Below, piece by piece: positions 12,125-23,748 of a stretch of 64,000 nucleotides of DNA (positions are counted from its first letter, which is position 1; every line of letters begins with the position of its first letter). The DNA lies in contig NC_053134.1 of assembly GCF_010015445.1 (NCBI RefSeq), forward strand, positions 4,777,136-4,841,135, in the 5' to 3' direction. The position numbers and the translations under genes are program-made. Below the pieces are notes generated by a model. That model searched no databases. It had not been told where the DNA came from and saw only the letters and a program-made list of their open reading frames with translations. The DNA comes from Perca fluviatilis. Taxonomy: Eukaryota; Chordata; Actinopteri; Perciformes; Percidae.

Positions 12125-12245
12125 ATATAGAGACAGTGGATAAAATGAAAGGGGGAGAGAGATGGGGGATGACACGCAGCAAAGGGCGGCATGTGGGATT
12201 CGAATCTGCGCTGCTGCAGGACTGGGCCAACATGGAGCGCTGTGT
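12125..12245 (-). mobile_element. tRNA-derived SINE fragment
   Basis: On the minus strand there is a B-box-like GATTCGAATCC near 12197-12207, with 'gcagcaaagggcggc' and a 'gggggatgacacgcagc' block next to it. This resembles a common teleost tRNA-derived repeat. No complete cloverleaf can be drawn, so it is not a functional tRNA gene. Confidence 0.5.
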
Positions 12246-12251
12246 GAACAT

Positions 12252-12849
12252 GGCTATGTTCACACTTGGTGTCTTTTTGACAAGAAAAAGTTGACTGTAT
12301 TTGTAATAAATAAAATGCTGGCAGTTATGGTTCCAAAAAGCAGCTGAGAGCATCTTTTGTTGCTATAACAACAGCTACTGCTACGGTATACAAGAGCACT
12401 ATGTGGAGCGGTGCTAATGCTAACGTTAGATAAAACAAAGCGGTGGAGCGAGCTAGAGAAAGAGCAGAGAGAGGGAGCGGTGCTACTAACGTTAGAGAAA
12501 ACAAAGCGAGTTCCCCCAACCGTCATTCCCTGAACAGGGAGCACCCGCTCATACCGTATAACTCGCTGTGCCCCGACTCCAGTTTTTCTTGTTATGAAAA
12601 TGACAGGTCTCGCAACTCCGCTTGTCATTGGTTGGCTGTCAAGAAAGCGCTTGACGTAGGGCGTTTTCTTTCAGAAAAGTTGAACTTTTTTTGAACTTCA
12701 AAAAGACGCCCTGAGCTGCAGAAAAAACATCGTGGGTGGCGTTTAAAAAAGCGCTCAGGACTTTTTTGAAATCACGGTTTACTCCATAGGATTATAATGT
12801 AAAACAGATGCTGGCAGCTTACAAAAAGACACCAAGTTTGAACCTAGCC
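12252..12849. mobile_element. Non-autonomous DNA element with about 28-bp inverted termini
   Basis: The left end is GGCTATGTTCACACTTGGTG with TCTTTTTG after it. The right end, read in reverse complement, is GGCTAGGTTCAAACTTGGTG with TCTTTTTG after it. No transposase is present and no clear target duplication was found. Confidence 0.7.
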
Positions 12850-13530
12850 TTAATGGACGGAAATTGACACTACGTGTTTGGCCCGTAGGATTGCATTGCA
12901 GCCCGGTTTAGTGGTTACCGGTCACACCAATTTCAAAGATTTTTGTTCACATTAGTCACTTAGCTACCAATGCATGGGGAAATAGCAGATTAAAAAAGAA
13001 ATACTGAAATTACCCTTTAATACCAACATAATGCTTATGAATTTAATGCCCACCTCTGCAGATACAACAGCAGTAAGTTAGCCACATGAGTGAGTCCACC
13101 ACACAAGCAGCCTGTCAGTCAGACAGACAGCTCGCCGGCTCTGTATTGCAGCAGCTCTCCACAAATGTTGCATGAAGCCAAAGTCTGTTTAAACAGCAGA
13201 TTTACACAATCTTCCCCTCTCTGATGGTGAGTGGCGGTTTGCAGCTGCCAGCAGCTTCAGGCTGTCTTTGCTGCGGATCTTTTCTGCTGTGTTGTTTAGT
13301 TTGCACTAAACACAGTCCAGGCTTCTATTTTTCAAAATCGGTTTAAAAATTAAGTGCAATTCTGGATCCTTGAAATGCTTTTTACATGAAACATAACTTA
13401 AGCCATTAAAATGGTTTCCATTTCATTTTCTGTCAGTTGACTAGTTGATGAATCGACTGTAATTGTTTCAGCTGTACGCTTAGTTTATAACAAAACATCC
13501 TATTTTATAAACTCCTCATATCTTCGGTGT
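12850..13530. other. No gene seen
   Basis: No ORF or repeat was recognised beyond short low-complexity tracts. Confidence 0.4.
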
Positions 13531-13804
13531 ACAAAAATATTGATCTGAAAAGTAAAATTGTCAGATAAATGAGTAAAAAGTACAATATTTCCCTCTGAAA
13601 GGTCAGAAGTAGAAGTATAAAGAAGTATATATAAGATAGGGGATAATGAGTGTTCTTTACAACCTATGTCTTAAATAGTCTATAAACAGTTTTTATCCAA
13701 GAGCCATAATTTAACTTAATGCCACTTGAGTTTAAGGAGGAATTGTGCAGGGAACATCTCGGTTGTGTGGGATGCCTGTGTTTTGTGTTTTAACTTTAAT
13801 TTTT

Positions 13805-14298
13805 AAAGATTAGATTCGATTCAACTTTATTGTCTGTTTATTGTCACGAAATGCAGTTTGAGTCTAACCAGAAGTGCAAAAGAAGCAGAAAAGTGCTCGT
13901 AGGTTAATTGTCACCCGGGATGCAGAGCAAGAGTTCAGTAGGGTGACAGCCGCAGGAAAGAAGCTTCCTCTGAACCTGCTGGTAGGGTTTGCTGAGGGAC
14001 CTGAGACGCCTCCCGTGGGTGAACAGTATGTGGGCGGGGTGAGAACAGTGTTTGATGATGTTGCACGCCTTATTCAAGCACCGCTTGCCCTGGATGGCCT
14101 CGATGGAGGGGGAGGAACCGGTGATGCGTTGGGCAGTTTTTACCACCCTCTGCTGAAACAGATAACCTACCTCTTTAAATATTTTTATATTGATTCTAGA
14201 GACTCTTTTATGTAAATACATATATTTATTGATTAACCTGCTTTGCACTTTTAGTGCTGTTTTGCACTGAAAGGACTGCATTCAATTCGTTGTACATG
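13805..14298. mobile_element. LINE-derived fragments, two joined pieces
   Basis: The left piece (13805-14155) reads 'gattcgattcaactttattg' then 'cgcaggaaagaagcttcctc', both common in fish LINE-related repeats. The right piece (14160-14298) is a LINE 3' end whose tail 'acaatgacaataaag' lies beyond the Tc1 insertion, at 15892-15930. Open frames here are short and not convincing. Confidence 0.5.
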
Positions 14299-14300
14299 TA

Positions 14301-15884
14301 CAGTACAGGCCAAAAGTTTGGACACACCTTCTCATTCAATGCGTTTTCCTTTATTTTCATGACTATTTACATTGTAGATTCTCACTATCAAAACTATGAA
14401 TGAACATGGAATTATGTACTTAACAAAAAGTGTGAAATAACTGAAAAATGTCTTATATTCTAGTTTCTTCAAAGTAGCCACCCTTTGCTCTGATTAATGC
14501 TTTGCACACTCTTGGTATTCTCTAGATGAGCTTCAAAAGAGGTAGTTATCTGAAATGGTTTTCCAACAGTCTTGAAGGAGTTCCCAGAGATGCTTAGGAC
14601 TTGTTGGCCCTTTGCCTTCACTCTGCGGTCCAGCTCACCCCAAACCAAATCATCGATTGGGTTCAGGTCCGGTGACTGTGGAGGCCAGGACATCTGGCGC
14701 AGCACTCCATCACTCTACTTCTTGGTCAAATAGCCCTTACACAGCCTGGAGGTGTGTTTGGAGTCCTGTTGAAAAATAAATGATGGTCCAACTAAACGCA
14801 AACCGGATGGGATGGCATGTCGCTGCAGGATGCTGTGGTAGCCATGCTGGTTCAGTATGCCTTCAATTTTGAATAAATCCCCAACAGTGTCACCAGCAAA
14901 GCACCCCCACACCATCACACCTCCTCCTCCATGCTTCACAGTGAGAACAAGGCATGTAGAATCCATCCGTTCACCTTTTCTGCGTCGCACAAAGACACAG
15001 CGGTTGGAACCAGAGATCTAAAATTTGGACTCATCAGACCAAAGCACAGATTTCCACTGGTCTAATGTCCATTCCTTGTGTTTCTTGGCCCAAACAAATC
15101 TCTTCTGCTTGTTGCCTCTCCTTAGCAGTGGTTTCCAAGCAGCTATTTGACCATGAAGGCCTGATTTGCGCAGTCTCCTCTTAACAGTTGTTCTAGAGAT
15201 GTGTCTGCTGCTAGAACTCTGTGTGTCATTCATCTGGTCTCTAATCTGAGCTGCTGTTAACTTGTGATTTCTGAGGCTGGTGACTCAGATGAACTTATCC
15301 TCAGCAGCAGAGGTGACTCTTGGTCATCCTTTCCTGGGGCGGTCCTCATGTGAGCCAGTTTCGTTGTAGCGCTTGATGTGTTTTGCGACTGCACTTGGGG
15401 ACACATTCAAAGTTTTCCATTGCCGTGTATTGAACTACTTCGGTTTTGTTAAAGTAATGATGGCTCTTGCCATAATATGAATTCTAACAGTTGTCCAATA
15501 GGGCTGTCGGCTGTGTATCAACCTGACTTCTGCACAACACAACTGATGGTCCCAACCCCATTAATAAGGGAAAAAATTCCACTAATTAACCCTGACAAGG
15601 CACACCTGTCAAGTGAAAACCATTTCAGGTGACTACCTCATGAAGCTCATTGAGAGAACACCAAGGGTTTGCAGCGCTATCAAAAAAGCAAAGGGGCTAC
15701 TTTGAGGAATCTAAAATATAAGACATGTTTTCAGTTATTTCACACTTTGTTGTAAAGTACATAATTCCATATGTGTTCATTCATAGTTTTGATGCCTTCA
15801 GTGAGAATCTACAATGTAAATAGTCATGAAAATAAAGAAAACGCATTGAATGAGAAGGTGTGTCCAAACTTTTGGCCTGTACTG
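14301..15884 (-). mobile_element. Tc1-like transposon with long inverted repeats, complete length
   Basis: The termini CAGTACAGGCCAAAAGTTTG and CAAACTTTTGGCCTGTACTG are exact inverses. The inverted similarity extends about 175 bp inward (14301-14475 and 15710-15884). A TA lies on each side (14299-14300, 15885-15886). At 1584 bp it has the usual length for this kind of element, but its transposase is dead. Confidence 0.93.
14465..15473 (-). pseudogene. Tc1/mariner transposase, inactivated
   Basis: Read on the minus strand from the ATG at 15473. Recognisable blocks are the second helix-turn-helix region (TTVKRRLRKSGLHG), the KPLLRRGNKQKRFVWAKKH stretch, LWSDESKF with the first catalytic aspartate, and the GGGVMVWGCFAGDTVGDL block. 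Damage includes in-frame stops (one straight after DESKF, one near the GRPRKG motif), a short deletion in the second catalytic block (QQDSKHTSRL where relatives read QQDNDPKHT), and an aspartate in place of the catalytic glutamate (PIDDLVW). It therefore cannot catalyse transposition. Confidence 0.9.
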
Positions 15885-16328
15885 TACATGTACAATGACA
15901 ATAAAGACTATTCTATTCTTCTATCTAATGCAAATTGATAGTTGACCCTGTTCCTTGGTCTCTCTGGCCTCTAATTTCCCATCAGGACGTTGACGTCATG
16001 TTTTTTCGGTTCAAAACAGCTCTGAGGACTTTCCTCTGACGAATTACTGTCAGTGTTGTTAGAGTGATGAGGACTTTGACTTGTTTTACAACTTTATGGA
16101 CGTACAGTAAAACTCTGCTGAGACTCTCTGAGTTATCTGAAGTCAGAGGAAGAAGGAGGAGGGAGAATGTTCGTCTCTCTTACTGGATCAAGAATGTAAG
16201 CTTAATTTTAAACAGTTAGAGCAATTCCTTCTTTTGAATATTCTATTGTCAGGACATACGATGAAAGACATTCTTGGGAATAACTTGAGTAAGTGAATGT
16301 TTTTTTCTGTGTTTGAGTATTTTAACTA

Positions 16329-16700
16329 TGATGGCGTATTGGGGCCATTGAAGGTTAAAAAAGAAAAAATACAGAGCCAGGGGAAGGGGGTAACATCCTT
16401 AGAAAAAACTCTGGATTTCCGAGGTAAAAGTTAAATTTACGAGAAACAAATTTGAGCATTCTCTGAGAATATAAAATCACAAATTTACGAGAATTTATTT
16501 TTTGTGATGAGGTTGATCCAACTTTGCAAGTAAAGCGAAGTTGCTCCTTCACATAAAAATGCTATATCATTTTCCTCCCTTACATTTGACAGTTTTTTTC
16601 TCGTAAATTTACGACTTTAATCTCGGAAAGTCTTACAATATTACCCCCTCTTTGGCTCAGTATTTCTTTTTATTTACCCACAATGGCCCCAATAAGCCAT
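16329..16700. mobile_element. Foldback MITE, about 370 bp
   Basis: The left end ATGGCGTATTGGGGCCATTG and the right end CAATGGCCCCAATAAGCCAT are inverted with few mismatches. The pairing continues through 'aaatacagagcca' against 'tggctcagtattt' and 'gggggtaa' against 'ttaccccc'. It is non-coding. Confidence 0.75.
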
Positions 16701-18757
16701 TGTCTTATCCAATATTTTTATAACAGTGGCATCAAAACTTCTGGCGTGAATATAGCCCTCTGTTAAAAACTGTACCATTAGCTACATACAAATATGTAGC
16801 CTATGCATGTATAATGTCTATTATGTACTGTATTATATTAAATTGTATTCGTCCCTACTCAAAATGTGGAGATGTGGAACTCAAATGTAAGTAACCATAG
16901 CAACAATTCTGTCACTAATTGTGACATCACTGCCAGTAACGAGCGGTAATTAACTTCTTTGCACTTTTTTTTTTTTTTTTTTTAACTGTTTCACAATGTA
17001 ATTATTCTTCAATTACTGTAATTACTGTAAATGCTGAGTCATGTCATGAAACTCTGAAATACCGATGAGTCTTTTATATCTAACAACTGATGGGTGTAGA
17101 CGGTTATCTTGTTGTAACCCCTGGTTACTGGTTTTATGATATGCTGTACTTCACACACATTGTAGTCTACATTATGTGGTAGGTTTTTAGAATATTTGTT
17201 ACTACAAACTTTTCTTTGTGTATTTCATGTTCAGGTATGTGTGTGTTTAAGCTGGCAGCAAGACTACATTTTCCCTCAAGGACAACTTTTAATTTTTTTG
17301 TGTGTGACATTTTTCCAAGCTAAAGTTTCTGCTAGGATGAACAAAAAAAATGGCCGTCGTCCGTGGACATTTGAGTCAGACCAGCACACCTAAACACACC
17401 TGGTGATGCAGCGCCTCCCACACAGCCCACATCCCACAGGTAATCACTGGTGTAATATCAAGGAAATTGACAGCATAAAATATTAACCAAACATTATCAG
17501 CACCACAGGTGAACCTCGTACCTTTAACCTCCTGCAAAAAAGTCCACTACTCTGTTGGCTTTATGACACTGCAGGGAAATTACAACTAGACTACGCAACA
17601 AAAAACCCACATGCTTTTATTGTACTCTATATACATCATGACTTAGTATTTCTTTATTTATCCTGCATTGCAATTGCTTAGCATCACACAACAAAGATTC
17701 CTGGTATATCATCATCTTTCTCTATTACATTTCGAGGGAAACTTCCTTATACCAGCGGCAAGCATACTGTTTTGAGTTGAAACAAAACTCCTGGGTTAGG
17801 TTTAGGAAAAGATCACGGTTTGGGATAAAATAAGTATGTTTGTTACGTAATTTAAGTTCCTTATGCAAGTTAAAGCTTTAACTTGCGTAACCTTTTTATT
17901 TTTATGAACGTCCGTTACATTCAAGCCATTGCCAAATAAGTTGCTACAAAGGTAATTAAGACTATCGGCTCCACACAACTCTCTCTGGATTTCTCAGTAT
18001 GGCTATGTTAAAAAAAATGGTGTCATCAGGCGACTTTAGCGCGCAGAAAATCGGGCGAAGATAATTCTCCTCTCTTCTGAAGCGTCCATCATGTTTTTTT
18101 AATCTTCTGTGTCCTCCTTGGCTACTAGCAACTGCATGGAGGACGGGGTTGGGGGTGCTGCGCGATCACGGAAGGCTTGTATCATGTGGATGTGCCGACA
18201 GTTTTGTTGTCATTACTTAGAATTCCTCTAAGTGGGGGAGACAGAAACTACGCACTATAGATATAAGTATGTTTTGTATGTAACGTACAGTTCATGGTGT
18301 AACTTAAGCACATTATATAAGTTAGCTTTTGTACATAAGTTAAAATGTTGACTTTTAGTTTTACACTGAACTTTCTGGGTCTTGGATACAGGACTTTCTT
18401 AAAGTCAGGACTTTCCCATCCATCCACCTCGAACCTCCTCCTAAAGCAGACTTTGATTAGAAACTTGTTTGTGACACGTCAAAAACAAACGTAATCTTGG
18501 AGAAAACACTAAAATATTTCCCTTGAAATTTAATTGAGAATGCAGTTTAGTTGTATGGGAACATCATTTTTAGAAGACAAGGCTCCTAGAGGAGGTATGA
18601 GCCATACAGAACAAAGAAATGTTTCTATGGTGCTACACTATTATGCTGTAATGACAAGTTTACTTTCTTAACCTAATGCAGCATGCAGGTGCAATAAGAC
18701 TGTCCTCCCCCGAAAAACGTTCCCAGACGTTGTTTATTCACGCAGCAAAAAACAACC

Positions 18758-18788
<31 letters not shown>

Positions 18789-19980
18789 TAGAGTGGCGGC
18801 GCTTTTAGTGTTTAGTGGCCTTACTAATTATGAGGGGATCAAAACAGGAAGTAACATGCAAACACACAAGGGGGTAAGCCATCACCTCCCGTTAGCATTC
18901 CATTGACTGCCATTCATTTTGGCGCCACTTTGACAGCGAATAACTTTATATCTGAAGCGTTTAAAGACTCTTTTTGTCCATTGTTTATTTCTAAAGAAAC
19001 ACGACAATGCATAAAAGGCTCCATTACCTTGTACCTCACGCTATGGCTCCGTAGTAGATGATTTTGTAAAAATAGGCTAACGATTGTGTCATAACCACTT
19101 AACTTACTGTCACACAGTAGAGGAATTACCGTATAGTACAGGAGAAGCTTGCAGGCAGTGTCGACTTACATTTGCTGTTTAAGTTTAATTACTAATGGTA
19201 ACTAGCATTTTAGTTAGCATTAATTAGCCTGTGCCTATGTTATCTCCTTACATATACCTACGCTCTCCGTCTCTGTAAGATTGGGAATGATTGAGATTTC
19301 TCTTGGCACAGCTACCAGAAGACTTCACACTTTCAGACAGGTTGCTCACGTCACATCTACGTCTTTGAGCTCAGTTGGAGGCTGCGCAGTAACGCTCTCA
19401 GCCATCACTGGAAAAGTGCTTCTAATAGACTTCACTGGTCTCCGTCCAGAACAACGGGATCTGTTGGTCCACTTCTTTAACTGTCTAAAACCACAGGACG
19501 TTTACGCGGGAGAATAGGGTTGGAGTCCTGTTTGAATCTAAAAGTTAACTGCAAGTTTTTTTTTTTTTACTTAATGAATGTCATGTTCAGCGTCACACGC
19601 GTAACTTTCAGGAAATGAAATAACTTTTATAACCTGAATCCCGATCTTTATCTAACAAACACAGAACTTTCACCCGGGAGAGGCGGCTTTGAGTCCCGTT
19701 TGAAACTAAAAGTTAACGTCAAGTTTCTTTCAAAATTCCGGTGCAGTAAAGTAATGTAACGTCTGGTTTTAACCCAAACTACAATCTTTTTCTAAACTTA
19801 ACTAAGTAGTTTTGATGCCTAAACATAACCAAACTGCAACCACGTTAAAGACGTGTTTAAAATCGCTACCTTTACGTTCAAACCCGCGACCAACGTTCTG
19901 TGATTTAGACATGAGGTTGTATTTCCACTACGGCTAGGGGCGATAATTTATGGAGCGCTGCTGTGGGTTGTATTAGATTG
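16701..19980. other. NLR upstream region: repeats, no gene recognised
   Basis: It includes a (TA)n tract at 18760-18784 and a block at 18790-19060 containing 'attccattgactgccattca', which resembles a common fish repeat. A diverged direct duplication about 175 bp apart (19495-19560 and 19670-19735) shares 'gggag' and 'aaaagttaac' blocks. A 78-codon ORF at 19281-19517 (motif GLRPEQRDLLVHF) has no recognised domain and is not called. Confidence 0.45.
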
Positions 19981-19987
19981 TAGGAAC

Positions 19988-19995
19988 AAACGAAA
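19988..19995 (+). promoter_or_regulatory. IRF-type motif upstream of the NLR gene
   Basis: AAACGAAA fits the AANNGAAA core bound by interferon regulatory factors and lies about 170 bp before the NLR start codon. Short motifs like this occur often by chance, so its role is an inference. Confidence 0.25.
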
Positions 19996-20161
19996 CGACC
20001 CATATCATCATATGGTTTGGAGAACTTGTTGGGTGCAATATTTAACCAAAACTAATTAATCCATGTATTTGAACACATTTTATACCAAATGGTAAAGATA
20101 TAAGACACAAAATACATAGTGAGTAATCTGCAATTTCGTCTGATCCAATCAGGGAACAGAG

Positions 20162-23100
20162 ATGGTGACGCTTAAAGAGCTGCTTTTGGAAACACTGGAA
20201 GATTTGGACAAAGAAGACTTCAAATCTTTCAAGTGGCACCTGATTGTTGTCGAGGATGGTTTCTCCCCTATCAAAAGGTCCCTCCTAGAGGACAAAGACA
20301 GGCATGACACAGTGAATGTGATAGTGCAGAAATACAACCAACAGGCTGTGGAGGTGGCCGAGAAGATTTTACGGAAGATTGACAGGAATGATCTGGCACA
20401 GCATTTGTCAAGGAGAAGCTTAGAAGTAAAAGGTAAGCTATGGAAAGAAAATGTGAAAAAATACAGTAAACGTATTACATTTAATGTAGTTAAGTTATTA
20501 ATGTATATAAGTAATTAAGTTAAGTTAATTTATGCAAACGATTTACACGGACTAACTAGATGTTCTTTAAAATGCAACACTGAACTCTGAAAGGCAGCAA
20601 GTTACATGTATTGCAAACATTTATCTTCAATTTTAACATTTATTTTTTTTTTTTCCTTTTTTATTTTATTTTAAAAAAAAAAAAAATGTCCATGTTTAGG
20701 AGATGTTGTGGAGACTACAGCGGACCAAGGAGCTTCCCCCATTCCACCACAAGCTTCTCTTCTGTGCCCTCCCACTGACAGCAGTCAACCTATAGGTAAA
20801 GCCGTTCTTTGTATGCCTATCATGATTGAAGAAACGTTTCTGGATCGTCTCATTATGGGTGCTGCAGTTGTTTGGAAGAACTTTGGTTACAGTAGCACTG
20901 CTGTGGTGACTGTAGACTTGATTTAAAGCCCCATAGGTCCAGGTACTGACAATGGATCTAGACTAGGTAATGCTGATGTCACAGCAGGGAGTAGGGCTGT
21001 AACGGTTCTTGTATTTGTGCCGAACCATCACTCTACAGGAGTCACAGTCAGGTGCATGCAACCGCACGCAGACTACACGGTATGTAAATTGATTCGCGTG
21101 CCTTGAAACTCAGCGCCCAGCAAGATGATTTTGTTTGTCTTTGAAACTTTGGCACTACAGTCTGTTTATAATTAATTAACAAAAGTATCCTTATGTATTT
21201 GTTTTTCCCCCACTGTACTGAACTTCTTAACTGGGGCATGAACTGAACCGTGACTTCTTTGAACTGTTACACCGCTAGTAGCAGGGAGTGAAAGCAACTG
21301 CCTCTATAAAAGCTCTATGAGCTTATGCTCATGATTTTGTTCTGATTTATAATGGACGTCATTTTCTTTCTCACAGTCGAGGAGATTCCAGTGCTGGAGC
21401 CTCATCAACAGATCATACAATACCAACGGAAAATCCAATCTTACCTCCTGAACGAGTTTACATGTGCTCAAGAGGGCATGACCGACAAGATGGATCAGCA
21501 GTGTCTGGATGACATCTTCACAGAGATGTTTATCACAGCAGGGGGGGAACTACACATCAATGAACAGCATGAGGTCATGCAGATCGAAATAAAAGGGAGG
21601 GTAGCAGGGACAGAGACACCAATTGAACCAAGTAACATATTCATAAGTGCTACTGGAAACCACAAGCCCATAAGAATGGTGCTGACGACTGGAGTTGCAG
21701 GAATTGGCAAAACATTCCTTGTGCGAAAGTTTGTGTTGGACTGGGCCAAGAGAAGAACGAATCAAGATGTGCACCTTATATTCCACTTCACCTTCCGTAA
21801 ACTGAATTTGCTGAAGGGAGAAAAGTTTCGTTTGGCAGAGTTAATCCACACATGTATCAGGGAAACCAAAGACATCCCGAAGCAGGAACTTGATGTCATC
21901 TTTACAAAACTACAGGCATCAGGAAACTGTGATTTTAACGAGAGTGAATTCAAACTTCTGTTTGTGTTTGATGGACTGGATGAAAGCCGCCTTCAGCTGG
22001 ATTTTACCTGCAGTGAACAGCTGCAAACTGACTTTGATGTGACACAGTCAACCTCAGTGGATGGGCTGCTGACAGCCCTCATTGAGGGGAGACTGCTTCC
22101 CTCAGCTCGCGTCTGGATAACTACACGGCCTGCAGCAGCAAATCAGATCCCTCGAGACTTTGTTGACTGCATGACAGTGGTGAGAGGATTCACTGATCCA
22201 CAGAAGGTGGAGTACTTCAGGAAGAGATTCCCAGATGAAGAGCAAGCCAGCAGAATCATCTGCCACATTAAGGCATCACGAAGCATCTTCATTATGTGCC
22301 ACATCCCAGTCTTCTGCTGGATCACCGCTACAGTTCTCAAGGGTGTTTTGAAGACCAGAACACAAGCAGAGCTGCCCAAAACCCTGACTGAGATGTACAC
22401 AGAATTCCTGGTGTATCAGATCAAACAGACAGGAGACAGATGTGGCACAAAAAAGAGCATTCAGTACATCCATTCATTGGCAAAACTAGCTTTTCGACAG
22501 CTGGAGAAAGGCAACCTGATCTTCTATGAAAAAGATCTGAAAGACAGTGGCATTAATATCCGTAAAGCCGCACAGTACTCTGGAGTTTTCACAGAAGTCT
22601 TCAAAGAAGAGCATAAGTGGAGGGACAACGACAAGGGTAGAATGTTCAGCTTTGTCCATCTGAGCATTCAGGAGTATCTGGCTGCTCTTTATGTGGTCAT
22701 GTCGCTCATTAACAACAACAAGAATGTACTGTCTGAGCCAGAGCTAACACTGGACAGTCTTTGGATGATTTGCAAGAGGAAATGCATCACAGAAGTCCAC
22801 GAGATTGCAATTGACAAAGCCTTGAAGAGTTCAAATGGGCACCTGGACTTGTTTCTACGCTTCCTCCTGGGACTCTCCCTGCAGACCAATCAGGATCTCC
22901 TCAAGCGCCTGTTAAAGATGACAAAAGGATTCTCTCAGACCAACCACAAAACAATCCAGTCCATCAAGGAAAGGATCAGGGAGAATACATCTCCAGAGAG
23001 GAGCATCAATCTGTTCTACTGTCTGAATGAGCTGAGAGATGATTCTCTAGAGGAGGAGATCCAACAGTACCTGAGCTCAGGAAGGCTTTCAACAAAGAAT

Positions 23101-23704
23101 CTCTCTCCTGCTCTCTGGTCAGCTCTGGTCTTTATCTTGCTTTCTTCTGAAGAAGCGCTGGAGGTGTTTGACCTGAAGAAATACTCTGCATCAGAGGAGG
23201 GTCTACTGCGGCTGTTGCCAGTGGTTAAGGCCTCCAACAAGTCGCTGTATGTGCACAGAAAACCACATGCCTTTACTGTATCAAATATTGGTTCATCTGT
23301 TAATTAATGTTTTTGTCTGACTAATTATTTCTCAGGCTAAGCGGCTGTAAATTGTCAGAGAACAGCTGTGAAGCTCTGGCCTCCGTCCTTAGCTCTCAAT
23401 CTTCCAAACTGACAGAGCTGGACCTGAGTGACAATGACCTGCATGATTCAGGAGTGAAGCTTCTCTCTGCCGGACTGGAGAGTCCACATTGTGTCCTGCA
23501 AACTCTCAAGTAAGGATGCAATCATTTGTTTATCTTATGACCCTTACAGTGCTGCTTTGCATGATTGTTAACATAAACTAAATCTGTAGGAATTAAATTG
23601 CCTACACAAAGAATTTGTGATACCTGTCTTATGCAACTTGGTCACACAATGTGGGTGCTTGCAGGAGCCTTTCTCACCTGACGGAACATACAGTGCACTC
23701 TGAT

Positions 23705-23748
<44 letters not shown>

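Larger units (their letters stand above)
11659..13660 (+). repeat. Dispersed teleost repeat, copy 2, split by insertions
   Basis: Sequence like that at 4262-4790 is found at 11659-11890 and resumes at about 13530-13660 ('ttgtcagataaatgag', 'aatatttccctctgaaagg'). The intervening 1.6 kb holds a SINE fragment and an inverted-repeat element, so these probably inserted into it. Confidence 0.5.

Noticed and set aside
12191..12245. tRNA gene suggested by GATTCGAATCC
   Set aside because: Only the B-box part is present, with no complete cloverleaf or A box; it fits a SINE fragment better.
19281..19517. 78-codon ORF upstream of the NLR as a small gene
   Set aside because: No domain, no exon context and no start context stood out; it lies among duplicated repeat-like sequence.
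21352..23307. Taking the ATG at 21352 and the stop at 23307 as a single-exon NACHT gene
   Set aside because: The ATG lies in intron 2 before a clear acceptor (TTTCTTTCTCACAG), and the last 20 codons are intron after the donor at 23247. The spliced model joins in frame with PYD, LRR and B30.2 exons.
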